NCBI RefSeq assembly: GCF_000715015.1
Contig: NZ_JMIW01000009.1
Span: 102,396-166,395, forward strand
Direction: 5' to 3'
From: Erythrobacter longus
GTDB lineage: Bacteria; Pseudomonadota; Alphaproteobacteria; Sphingomonadales; Sphingomonadaceae
DNA: 64,000 nucleotides
The position numbers and the translations under genes were made by a program. The stretch's first letter is position 1. The number at the start of each line of letters is the position of its first letter. This document shows positions 45,701 to 54,166 of the stretch, in pieces. The notes beneath the pieces are model-generated. The model saw only the letters and a list, made by a program, of their open reading frames with translations, was not told the origin of the DNA and searched no databases.

Positions 45701-47061
45701 GTACTGGGTTTACCTTCGTCGTCCCCCGCCATGATTGAGGCTGCGAGGATGTGTTTGCATGGGCCGCGCTGGCCCTGGTATTTGCTGAACCACGGGCACG
45801 TACAGGCCGGGCCCTGCTCTTCCAACCGGACACGGTGCGTTGTGCCGGTTCCGGCGACTTCGTAGATAGCGGCAGCATCGCCGCTGGCCGGGGTCACAAG
45901 GGCAATCTTGCCTGCCTCGATGAGCTTGCGCGCATTACCCAGCCGGGGCTGCATGTCCTCGACCTTGTCGAGATCGAACGGCAGTTCGCGATGAAAGTAA
46001 TTGCCGCTATCGCTATCGAACCCCGCAAGCCCGCGACTGCCGAGGACCGCAAGCGCGCCAACGACTTCGGCGCTTTGCAAACCCAGTTGATCGGCCAGCG
46101 CCTGCGCGTTCAATTCCGATTGCCATTTCAAGCTTGCACGAACCTTTGCAATCGCCTCGTCGCCAGGCGGATTGGCAAGCGCTGAAAGCACCTGTCCCTC
46201 GCCGGAAAAGCCACGATACAGCTCTGGACTGATAAGCAAGAAGAACGATCCTTGCTCGAACCGGACTTCCCACCCGCTCGCCCCGCTATCGCGATCAACC
46301 CAAACTCGCAGCGATTTGGCCCGCAACAGCAAGGGTTCGAGCACCTTGACGCGGTGTGTGCCGTGGATCGGCACAGCTCCAGCCACTTCGCGCTGGCTTG
46401 CACGGATGGAGCGGGCAGCAGAGATGGCGAAGGTGGGTCGTTTGGGCACGCTGGATTTTGGCAGCGAGCGCAAGAACCGCAATGCATCAGGAGCGGACAC
46501 CTCCATCGCCACTTCCAATTGCGGCAGATAAGCTTGCACCTCACTGAAACCCTTGATCCAGCGCAGCGGCAGCTGCACTTTCTTTTCAACCGTGCGTTCG
46601 TTGCCGCGGCTGAGGACAACCTCGTCTGCACCGACGGCAAATTCCACTTGCTCGTCATCCCTGAGCCTCAACAGCGCATTGCGCATGTCCGTGTTGAAAT
46701 CGACATTGGTCGTTCCGCGCCCGTGGCAATCGCCCTCGAACACGCCCTCGGGCAGATCGACCCGCGCATAAACGCCGCAGCATCCGCTGAACCCTTCCAA
46801 GCGCAAGAGGCTCTCATTGCTGGTTAGAACCGGGTCGAGCAGCGCGGGCCGTGGCAGGAAGAAATGCGTGCGCACAACGTCGCTGAGGACGTAAAGCATT
46901 TCTCCGGTTTGCCGGGGCTTGCGCAGCTTTCCATCGAAGAAATAGGGCTTTACCAGGTCCGCATCGCATGTTGCGAGCGAAAGCTGAGGTCCGCTATCAT
47001 CGTTGACGACGACACCTGATGGGAATGCGTACTGGTAAGTGAAATCAAGTGCCGCCGCCAT
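45697..47061 (-). CDS. SWIM zinc-finger family protein
   Basis: A 454-residue protein with a C-terminal SWIM finger: C-x-C at CTCPWF, then C-x-H at GPCKHILA, about 17 residues later. The N-terminal two thirds is a beta-rich region with no known domain; a winged-helix-like segment (LADQLGLQSAEVVGALAVLG) lies before the finger. SWIM fingers bind DNA or proteins. GGAGAGG lies just upstream of ATG 47061. It is translationally coupled to the DUF6493-like gene. In E. coli a SWIM protein (YehQ) is encoded beside MoxR and VWA genes, but neither is present here. Confidence 0.8.
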   Translation of the reverse strand: MAAALDFTYQYAFPSGVVVNDDSGPQLSLATCDADLVKPYFFDGKLRKPRQTGEMLYVLSDVVRTHFFLPRPALLDPVLTSNESLLRLEGFSGCCGVYARVDLPEGVFEGDCHGRGTTNVDFNTDMRNALLRLRDDEQVEFAVGADEVVLSRGNERTVEKKVQLPLRWIKGFSEVQAYLPQLEVAMEVSAPDALRFLRSLPKSSVPKRPTFAISAARSIRASQREVAGAVPIHGTHRVKVLEPLLLRAKSLRVWVDRDSGASGWEVRFEQGSFFLLISPELYRGFSGEGQVLSALANPPGDEAIAKVRASLKWQSELNAQALADQLGLQSAEVVGALAVLGSRGLAGFDSDSGNYFHRELPFDLDKVEDMQPRLGNARKLIEAGKIALVTPASGDAAAIYEVAGTGTTHRVRLEEQGPACTCPWFSKYQGQRGPCKHILAASIMAGDDEGKPST

Positions 47062-47507
47062 GGCCTCTCCAATTACGTTTGCATCCAGAGCTGGATGATT
47101 GGCATGAATCCAGTGTTATCATGGAGAACTTCAGCTGCCAGCGTTATCGTCAAATTGTTAATCGCGGATTTCTGACAGGCGGCTTCGAGGGATACGGACC
47201 TTGCAAGCGGACGCCGTCACCGCAGTTCAGCAAGAATCGTCGAACAACGGTGATGTATGCCATGACCGCGGTCTGGTAAGGTTGCAGGGTGACCGATGGA
47301 GGATACGCGAAACCATGCCGTAACGCTCAGCCTCGTTGTTTGCTGGAATATCAAGGTAGGCAGCTCTTTGAAACTGCAACGCAGAGGCCCGCGCCGCAAT
47401 TGCGCCCAGGACAAGGGCAAGCCCTGCTTGCGCCCAAAGCAGCGTGGGCTTGGCTGAATTCATGGGGTTTGGTTGGGCTTGGGATTTCCAAGAATACCGC
47501 TACGAGT
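47062..47507. other. Intergenic gap, possible degenerate sequence
   Basis: About 450 bases. A minus-strand frame at 47227-47463 (78 codons) starts MNSAKPTLLWAQAGLALVLG with a hydrophobic segment and then loses any pattern. It has no clear ribosome site, so it may be the remains of a membrane protein. No other feature is evident. Confidence 0.35.
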
Positions 47508-50459
47508 TCAGCCCTCGATAAGAACGAACGGGGCCCAAGCGAACGGGCTGTTCGCGCCCTCGATGCCGCTGTCGCTGCGCAGTTCGCGTATTGCCCCGCG
47601 CAAGGCATCGGCTTTGCTCATCCCGCTTAGATGATTTATCACGGTTCGCGAACTCACGAAGGCGGCTATGTCGTCACGCACTTTCCAGTGAGACACGAGC
47701 AAATCCTTCGCTCCGGCTTTTCGAAATGCCTGCGTAAGACCAGAGAAAGCTGGCAGTCCACCTTCCATCCCCGCTGCACTGTCGCAGGACGAAAGGATGA
47801 CCCACTCTGCGTGCATTTCGAGGATCGCGATCTCACTGGCTGTCAGCAGGCCGTCATTACCTATTTCAACACCGGGCGAAAGAACCAGCGCTGGCTCTGC
47901 AATCCCTTCTATTTCGCCCGCGACGATGCCGTGAGTAGCGACCACGATTATATCTGCACGGCTCGTTTCAGCCATTCGGATCGAAGCCTCGTTTGCCTCT
48001 GCTCCGATAAAAAGACGCTGGCTGCGCCACGGTATAGCAGCTGCAATTGTCCTGACTTCCTCGGCGGTTCCGGGGAGAGGCGGTAAACTTGCGAGCGCTT
48101 CCGTGTCGATTGAACTGCGCGAAAAATAATCGGCCATGCGCGATGGCGCCGATGCTGCCGGGATATCGCCTCGAGTTGTGCTTTCAAACGGGGCAGGCGC
48201 GGCAAATGCAACCAGATCCAGCGCATCGCTACGGTCGCCGCGCTCGGCAGGTTCCTCTTCCCAAGCCGACAGATCGGCGAGGTAGCTGAGAGAAAAGCGG
48301 TCGACCAGCCAAGCCTCGTCGCCGCCCGTTCCTCCGGCCTTCAGCAATGAGAAGGGAAGAGAAGCGAGCGGCCCATTTGTGTAAATCCGTAGCGCCTGCG
48401 TATGAGCAAGCTGCTCCATAATCTCGGACGTGAACAGCATTTGGCCAAGCCTGCGTGAAGTCGTCTCGTCGAATGATCCAACCCTCACGCTGCTCCCGAG
48501 TGCGTTGGAGAGATCAACGATTGTCTTCCTGTTTGCCTGCAGCGCGATTGGCTTTGCTTCCGACGGCGTAATCAGCAGCGCATAGGTGCCGTAATAGACC
48601 GGAGTTACGGCCAGAACCGCCTCATCCTCTGCCAGCGCATCCTGTAGAGCGGAGATCGAAGTTTCAGGAGGCAGACTTGCCTCGGCCCACTGGGGGAACC
48701 CACGCTGCAAGTTTTCCTCGATAGCTGCAATCGCGACCCGCATCCGTTCCAGTTCATCACGCAAACCTTCGGTCACTTCGCCTCGCGCCATTGCAAGAAG
48801 CATCGCGCGGTCGGCCTGTTTCATTCTATCAGATGCCTCGGCGCGTTCGCGCAAAAGAGCGGCAAGGCCCGGATCTCCGGCGCGCAATTGTTCTGCCCTG
48901 CGGCTGCTGGCCCTGGCAAGCTGCGAGCGGCTGATCAGCGACATGGCCGACAGCATGAGTTCCGCATCGCTGTGCTGCGCCGCAATTTCCATGGCAAGAT
49001 CCACCGCTGCAAGATGTCGCACCGTCAATGCAGAACTCTGTTCGTCTCCTAGAGAGCGCTGGATAGTGCCGAGCAAACTATACGCCTGGTCTGTATAGCC
49101 ATCGCCCAAATCACCCGGTTGGGCATAGCTGAGCAGCAAGGACGCGAGCGCGATTTCAAGCCCATCGGTCTTGTCGCTGGCAAGGACGCGGCTTTCAAAT
49201 GTTTGTGCATGGCGAAGCGCTTCGGCATTTTGGCCTGTCAGCATCAAGGATCGCACGAGATCGGGCACGATGCGTCCCAAAGCCTCGACATCCTGCGTAT
49301 CCTCGCCCAGCCGCTGAAGTCCGTCATCCAAAAGCGTGATAGCCTCGCCCGGATTGCCCAGCGCTAGCGATGCCTGGCCATTATAAGCAAGCGCGAGGAT
49401 CGGAAAGGCGCTGTTCGGCCCTTGATATCGCGTCATGATCGCTTCCGCCTCGGCAAACAGCGGTTGCACCTCTTCATACTTTTCACGCTGGAGCAGGATG
49501 CTGCCGAGATTGTGTATGCCGTAACCAAAGATCAGCGTATCTGCGCCTTCGTATTCGCGCTTGAGCTCCAGCGCGGTCGTCAGGAAATCTGTCGCCTCGA
49601 TCGGCCTGCCGGAATTGGCAAGTATGATCCCCAGCATCTCGAAAGACCGGGCGTAGCTGGGATGTGACGGATCGACATGCGCGCTTGCCCGTTCGACAGC
49701 AGTCCGGGCATAGGCCTCGGCCTCTTCCATCCTATCAGCCCGGCGAAGCGTCTGGGCATAGCTGTAATAGGCCGCGATTGTATCGGGATTGTTTGGGCCC
49801 AGGCGTCCCTCGCGCGTATCAAGGCTTGCCTTTTGATAATCGAGAGCCTCCTGCGTACGACCCATGCGCAAGGCAGTTTGAGACAGCGAAAATTCGAGGT
49901 TGGATTTCGCCATTGTAAAGCCCGGGCCGCGCGCACCATCACCAAGCTTGGTGAATTCCGCATAGGTTTCCTGTGTCATCGAAAAGCCGCGTTCGGGCTC
50001 ACCCTTCTGGGTCAGTAGCAAACCGATCAGCGCAGCCCCGTCCGCCATGGCCGCAGGGTAGCTTTCGAGATAGGGTCGACCGCCCTCAATCCCGCTTTGC
50101 GCCAATTCCAGCGCCTCGTCGATCGCCCCATTGCGATACAGCTGGGACGCAATCTTGAGCTTGGTCATATGGAAAAGCGGGTGCGGCGAACCGTCCGCTA
50201 GCAACGTTTGCGCGGCGGCATCCTGCAACGCTTGCCAAGCGGCAATGGACTGTATCCGGCCGGCCTCATCCTGCGCTCCGTTTTCCTGAAGATCGATGGC
50301 CCGGTCTTCCAATGTCTGCAAATGGGCATATTGCTGCAGGCTTGTTGAGTAAGTGTTTTGCGCTTCCTGGGCGTTAGCTGGCGGCGCGAACCAAAGCGCA
50401 AACGCACCCAGCGAAGCCAGCATCGCAGCTTTACTCCAAAACAATGTGATAGCGCGCAT
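47508..50459 (-). CDS. Exported TPR-CHAT domain protein (caspase-like protease)
   Basis: A 983-residue protein. The signal peptide ends PPANAQ. Tetratricopeptide-type helices cover about residues 40-480 (SLDTREGRLGPNNPDTIAAYY and AEAYARTAVERASAHVDPSHPSYARSFEMLG, in parts, are typical). A coiled section follows, then a CHAT domain from about residue 640. The catalytic His is visible in IIVVATHGIVAG and the Cys in WVILSSCDSAAG. CHAT is a caspase-HetF-type cysteine peptidase fold. Being exported is less common than cytoplasmic CHAT proteins. ATG 50459 overlaps the lipoprotein gene; ATG 50423, still with a signal peptide, is an alternative. Confidence 0.88.
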   Translation of the reverse strand: MRAITLFWSKAAMLASLGAFALWFAPPANAQEAQNTYSTSLQQYAHLQTLEDRAIDLQENGAQDEAGRIQSIAAWQALQDAAAQTLLADGSPHPLFHMTKLKIASQLYRNGAIDEALELAQSGIEGGRPYLESYPAAMADGAALIGLLLTQKGEPERGFSMTQETYAEFTKLGDGARGPGFTMAKSNLEFSLSQTALRMGRTQEALDYQKASLDTREGRLGPNNPDTIAAYYSYAQTLRRADRMEEAEAYARTAVERASAHVDPSHPSYARSFEMLGIILANSGRPIEATDFLTTALELKREYEGADTLIFGYGIHNLGSILLQREKYEEVQPLFAEAEAIMTRYQGPNSAFPILALAYNGQASLALGNPGEAITLLDDGLQRLGEDTQDVEALGRIVPDLVRSLMLTGQNAEALRHAQTFESRVLASDKTDGLEIALASLLLSYAQPGDLGDGYTDQAYSLLGTIQRSLGDEQSSALTVRHLAAVDLAMEIAAQHSDAELMLSAMSLISRSQLARASSRRAEQLRAGDPGLAALLRERAEASDRMKQADRAMLLAMARGEVTEGLRDELERMRVAIAAIEENLQRGFPQWAEASLPPETSISALQDALAEDEAVLAVTPVYYGTYALLITPSEAKPIALQANRKTIVDLSNALGSSVRVGSFDETTSRRLGQMLFTSEIMEQLAHTQALRIYTNGPLASLPFSLLKAGGTGGDEAWLVDRFSLSYLADLSAWEEEPAERGDRSDALDLVAFAAPAPFESTTRGDIPAASAPSRMADYFSRSSIDTEALASLPPLPGTAEEVRTIAAAIPWRSQRLFIGAEANEASIRMAETSRADIIVVATHGIVAGEIEGIAEPALVLSPGVEIGNDGLLTASEIAILEMHAEWVILSSCDSAAGMEGGLPAFSGLTQAFRKAGAKDLLVSHWKVRDDIAAFVSSRTVINHLSGMSKADALRGAIRELRSDSGIEGANSPFAWAPFVLIEG

Positions 50460-51048
50460 TCCCCGTCCCCGAGTTGAACAATTCTATTCGATACCGCTGT
50501 GTATAGGCGGGAACGAAGCGGCATTCGCGCGCATGAGCGGGCGATCGTTCGCAAACCGCCTTGCCGTCTCCTCTTGAAACGCGCAGGCGCAGTCCGCCCT
50601 GCGGCGTTGTGCCAGCCGCGATGCCAACCGATTTCCCGCCCAGCAGAACCTGTTCAGTGTCGAGCGTAGCGCCCGGGGCAAGAGTACCGCTGATGTAAGC
50701 CGGGCCGAGGGCTCTCCCGCGCATAGGCAAGGCGTCTTTCGAGACAACGCTGCGCCATTCCAGCATAGTCTCCTCACTATGCCGGTCCGATGGACTTGCG
50801 CCTGCAAGCTCGATCGCCCTTAAATGAGTCTCCAAGGTGGCCAGATCGCTGCGCTCAAAGGCGGTGCCCGCAGCAGAAAGATCATTTGCCAGTCGTTCCG
50901 TGCTCGTCATTGCTGCGGCCTCGGGACTGGCCAGGGCGGTTACATCATTACCGGGTCCCCGCATGCCTGCGCATGCCGATAGTCCCATGGTGAAAGCGAG
51001 CAAAAGCCCTAGTCGCGCGGGACAAGGTTGATTTGGCGAAGCGATCAT
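50431..51048 (-). CDS. Lipoprotein of unknown function
   Basis: A 205-residue precursor from ATG 51048 with a lipobox LSAC (signal GLLLAFTMGLSAC). The C-terminal part reads as a small beta-sandwich: LRLRVSRGDGKAVCERS, ECRFVPAYTQRYRIEL and NARYHIVLE, resembling bacterial pre-peptidase-like or PPC folds that accompany proteases. Two cysteines may form a disulfide. Its start overlaps the end of the histidine-kinase remnant (ATGA) and its end overlaps the CHAT gene by 29 bases, so it belongs to one operon with them. Confidence 0.75.
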   Translation of the reverse strand: MIASPNQPCPARLGLLLAFTMGLSACAGMRGPGNDVTALASPEAAAMTSTERLANDLSAAGTAFERSDLATLETHLRAIELAGASPSDRHSEETMLEWRSVVSKDALPMRGRALGPAYISGTLAPGATLDTEQVLLGGKSVGIAAGTTPQGGLRLRVSRGDGKAVCERSPAHARECRFVPAYTQRYRIELFNSGTGNARYHIVLE

Positions 51049-51916
51049 TGACCTTGCACGCTCCCCCTGCGCTGAAGCACAAAACTTGCACCTTCGGCTT
51101 TGTCCATAAGGCTGAGCGAGAAGCCGTGGCATTCGGCAATTGCACGAGCGAGCGCAAGACCCATCCCGTTGCCCTGAATGTCAGAAGCTGTCGCCTCGCC
51201 TCTGTAAAAACGCTGGAACACTCGTTCCCGTTCTTCCGCGGGAACACCGGGGCCATCATCAGCTACGGTCAGAACAGGCCCGTGATGAAGGGTCACCCGG
51301 ATTGCGTCGCCCGGATGATTATACTTGAATGCATTGTCGAGAAGGTTCGTCAGGACCCTGCTAAGCTGCGCCTCATCCCCCTGCAAGACTACCTCCTGTT
51401 CGATATCCCGCTAAAGACCATAGCCCTCCGCTTCAGCGGTGTCTTGATATAATTCGCAAATCCGATTCACCATCACGCTGAGATCGGAGCGATCAGGCCG
51501 CTCGTGCGCGACCAGCAGCCACAAATCCTCTGGAATCAGCGTGGCTCTGCCGAGGGCCTCGGTACGGTTCCCGATGCGAATTGATCCCCGTTCTGAAATC
51601 GCCGGATCGAGGTCTGGCCACAGGGACAGATCACCGGCAACGTGCGACCGGCACTATCTGCAAGAAGGGAGTGCGGGCGCACGCCATAGCTTGGAATAGC
51701 GTCAAGACGGTTCTCGATACGCGCCTCAAGTTCTTCCTGCTCGCTGCTGATAAATATCGACCAAACCGGCAAGGTCCAGATCCACGCTCTCCCGCATGGA
51801 CGCAGTAAAAGTATCGCGGATCGTCTGGTCGGTCATCCACCAGAGGCAATGCAGCAATATGGCGGATAAGCCTGCGGATAGCAGGACAATTCGCGTAAAT
51901 ATGGAACGCGGAGCAA
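51045..51916 (-). pseudogene. Degenerate sensor histidine kinase
   Basis: Remains of the kinase partner of the adjacent response regulator. An N-terminal membrane helix and periplasmic start (SIFTRIVLLSAGLSAILLH ... LAGLVDIYQQ) lie in one frame up to a stop at 51726. EELEARIENRLDA and SLLADSAGRTL continue in a second frame. DLSLWPDLDPAISERGS and IPEDLWLLVAHE continue in a third, which ends at a TAG near 51412. The ATPase domain is in a fourth open stretch to 51045, with NLLDNAFKYN, DDGPGVP and GNGMGLALA. HAMP and the phospho-acceptor His domain are missing altogether, so this is a deletion as well as frameshifts. Confidence 0.8.
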
Positions 51917-52600
51917 TTATGATACGGTTCCACGCAACAGGCGGTAACCCGCGCCCCAAACGGTTTCCAATGCCGGACTGGTGAAACCTTCTTCCAATTT
52001 GCGGCGCAGCCGGCCGACATTGACATCGACAACATTGGTTTGCGGATCGAATGACATGTTCCAAACGTCGCGCAGCAACATCTCGCGGGTCACGACTTCT
52101 CCGGCATTTTCCATGAAGTAACGGAACAATTCGAACTCGCGCGGGCTAAGTGCCAAGTGCTGATTGTCGCGAAAGGCCGTGCGAGCCTTCACGTGACACT
52201 CAAATGCGCCGAAGAGGATGACCGCGCTATGCTCGCGGCCCGAGGCCCGGCGATGCAGCGCACGAACACGCGCTAGCAATTCCATCGTCTCGAACGGTTT
52301 GGCAAGATAGTCATCTGCGCCCGCTTCAAGGCCTTCTGCCCGGTCGCTGGTTCTGCCCAGCGCGCTTAGCATCAAGATCGGCGTGCTGACACTACCATCG
52401 CGGAGCCGTCGGATCAGGTCCAAGCCATCAGCATCACCCAACATCCGGTCCATGATGATGACGTCAAACGCTTCCATCCCTGCTCGCTTGAGCCCCTCGA
52501 CCCCGGTCATTTCGACGGCGAGGGTATCACCCTCTTCCACAGCAAGGTTCCTCATTTCGTCAGCAGCGCGCGCGTCGTCCTCAATGTAGAGTATCTTCAT
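51917..52600 (-). CDS. OmpR/PhoB-family response regulator
   Basis: Intact 227-residue regulator. The receiver domain has acidic residues at the start (MKILYIEDDARAADEM), the phospho-acceptor Asp in DVIIMDRMLGD, Thr/Ser in ILMLSA and Lys in YLAKPFE. The winged-helix DNA-binding domain ends with VVDVNVGRLRRKLEEG and TVWGAGYRL. First gene of the leftward operon with the kinase remnant, lipoprotein and CHAT protease. It is divergent from the eight-gene exported operon, which it may control. With no working partner kinase here, it may be driven by another kinase or act constitutively. Confidence 0.92.
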   Translation of the reverse strand: MKILYIEDDARAADEMRNLAVEEGDTLAVEMTGVEGLKRAGMEAFDVIIMDRMLGDADGLDLIRRLRDGSVSTPILMLSALGRTSDRAEGLEAGADDYLAKPFETMELLARVRALHRRASGREHSAVILFGAFECHVKARTAFRDNQHLALSPREFELFRYFMENAGEVVTREMLLRDVWNMSFDPQTNVVDVNVGRLRRKLEEGFTSPALETVWGAGYRLLRGTVS

Positions 52601-52904
52601 AGCTTAAGCCTACTCTTGCCCTTTTGTTTGGCCCAGTTTTTGCGGGTTAGGTGTAAGACGGCAAAGCGCATACTGCCTTTTTGTTGAGTCCAAATAGCAA
52701 AGGAACGCAATCCAATAGCGTGACAAGTGCTGTTAGCTTCGCATCAAGCCCAAAATCTCAGCGCCTCTAGACCTCAAGCAATGATCTCAACGCCCTTGTA
52801 CTGCAATCAGGTAACAGCAATTGTCACCTCTATGACAGCATTCGTAGCTGCCCCCTTATCCCGCTAACGCGTATTGCCATACCCCTGACTTAAGGGGACA
52901 AATC
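52601..52904. promoter_or_regulatory. Divergent control region of the response-regulator and Sel1 operons
   Basis: About 300 bases between the two operons. GGTAACA-N5-TGTCACC at 52810-52828 is an imperfect inverted repeat (one mismatch), with TGACAG about ten bases further on; these are candidate regulator sites. At 52882-52897 CCCCT and AGGGG form a short hairpin whose right arm is the ribosome site of the first gene, seven bases before ATG 52905. It could mask translation start. No clear -35/-10 pair was found. Confidence 0.4.
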
Positions 52905-53264
52905 ATGGTAACAAAGACATCAATTTCGCTGCTGGGCTTGGCCGCTGGTCTGCTGGTTCTTGCAGCGCCTGGATCCGCAAAGGATCCTAGCCCGAAGAAG
53001 CTCATGGAAATGAGTGCAAGCTGCGCATATGTCGTCAGCGTTGCCGAGGGTAGCAATGCCAATCTCAACTATGGATCGGCCGATTGGTTGAACATTGTTC
53101 GCATCCTTGAACAAAGGACCGGATTGGATGGCGAGCAAGCGATTGAACTTGCCAAGGCCAAATATAATCGGCGCGCACGTGTGATGGGCGCAGATGAAGC
53201 CTATCGATACATGCTCAACCGTGCTCAGGAATGCGACCGTGAAATGGCCGTTATCCAATCATGA
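52905..53264 (+). CDS. Exported hypothetical protein, first gene of the Sel1 operon
   Basis: A 119-residue precursor with a signal peptide (SLLGLAAGLLVLAAPGSA). The mature part is small and alpha-helical, with two cysteines (SASCAYVVSVAEGSN and AQECDREM) that may pair. No family recognised. ATG 52905 has AAGGGGA upstream, within a short hairpin. Its stop overlaps the next ATG (ATGATGA). The next gene begins its mature part similarly (YECALVLEFAAKNRMNLS), so the two may be distant relatives: both have Cys, then a helix, then NLN/NLS. Confidence 0.75.
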   Translation: MVTKTSISLLGLAAGLLVLAAPGSAKDPSPKKLMEMSASCAYVVSVAEGSNANLNYGSADWLNIVRILEQRTGLDGEQAIELAKAKYNRRARVMGADEAYRYMLNRAQECDREMAVIQS

Positions 53265-54166
53265 TGACCAGCGCACTCTCCTCCACTTCGCGCCCGGCTC
53301 CAACGGGCAAGCCCATTGCTCTGGCGCTGGGATTGGGGCTCGCTTTGCTGGCGCCAAGCACGCCCGTTTCCGCTCAGGCGGAGGATTCAGAGCTAATCTA
53401 TGAATGCGCGTTAGTGCTCGAATTTGCGGCAAAGAACCGGATGAACCTGTCCACCCCTGCCAGCCGTGTCATGGCGCATTATGGTGAGGTGACCGGCAAT
53501 GATGCGCAGATCCGCCAGCAAGATGCGCAAACGATAGAGGCAACCTGGGCCGAGTATCGGGGCCAAAACGGTCGCAAGGCGCTCGACCGATACAAGCTGT
53601 CCGTCGCGCAAGATTGCTCCGATGCTTATGACGAGCTGGCGCAGCGTGAGGCAGCCGAGGTGGAAGGTGAGCTTAACTCGCTTGGAACCTTGTCAGCTGC
53701 GGCATTGCGATCATTTGCCACGCGCACGGGCGATTTTGGCGAAGTCGCTAATTACCTTGTCTATTATTACCCTTACGGCAAAAACCTGTTTCAGCCGAAT
53801 GAAGATGGCGACCTTCTGGGGCAACTTGTTGTCGAAGCGGGTGCGGCAGGTTTGAGGCGGTGGAGCGACGAAGCAATCTACGCCATCGCAAACAAGTCTT
53901 ATTGGCAATACAACCCGCCCGCCACGCGCCTTGTTTTCGCCGAATATCAGCGGCGAATGCGGATGATGCGCCAGACCGAATCCGAGGCACAGCGCTGGGC
54001 TCAGCGCGCCGCTGATGATCGTGCAGAGCAAGCCCGCCGGGCCGACGCACCATACGTCGGCTCGCTTGGAACCGGAAAGCCGTACAAACCAAAATCTGGA
54101 AGCGGCGTCTATGTATGCACGACATACCAAGGGACCGGGGGTGGCCGGGTGTGCAAGGAAGAATGA
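53261..54166 (+). CDS. Exported hypothetical protein
   Basis: A 301-residue precursor with a signal peptide ending PVSAQA. The mature part is helical up to about residue 240 (for example VEGELNSLGTLSAAALRSFATRTG, in parts), and then has a charged Arg/Glu stretch (ESEAQRWAQRAADDRAEQARR). A short Gly-rich tail ends with a cysteine pair (VYVCTTYQGTGGGRVCKEE). No known domain seen. It is coupled on both sides by four-base overlaps. ATG 53261 or 53264 may be the start. Confidence 0.75.
   Translation: MMTSALSSTSRPAPTGKPIALALGLGLALLAPSTPVSAQAEDSELIYECALVLEFAAKNRMNLSTPASRVMAHYGEVTGNDAQIRQQDAQTIEATWAEYRGQNGRKALDRYKLSVAQDCSDAYDELAQREAAEVEGELNSLGTLSAAALRSFATRTGDFGEVANYLVYYYPYGKNLFQPNEDGDLLGQLVVEAGAAGLRRWSDEAIYAIANKSYWQYNPPATRLVFAEYQRRMRMMRQTESEAQRWAQRAADDRAEQARRADAPYVGSLGTGKPYKPKSGSGVYVCTTYQGTGGGRVCKEE

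Noticed and set aside
47227..47463. A 78-codon minus-strand frame with a hydrophobic start
   Set aside because: Only the first 20 residues look protein-like and no ribosome site is visible; kept only as a note in the intergenic entry.
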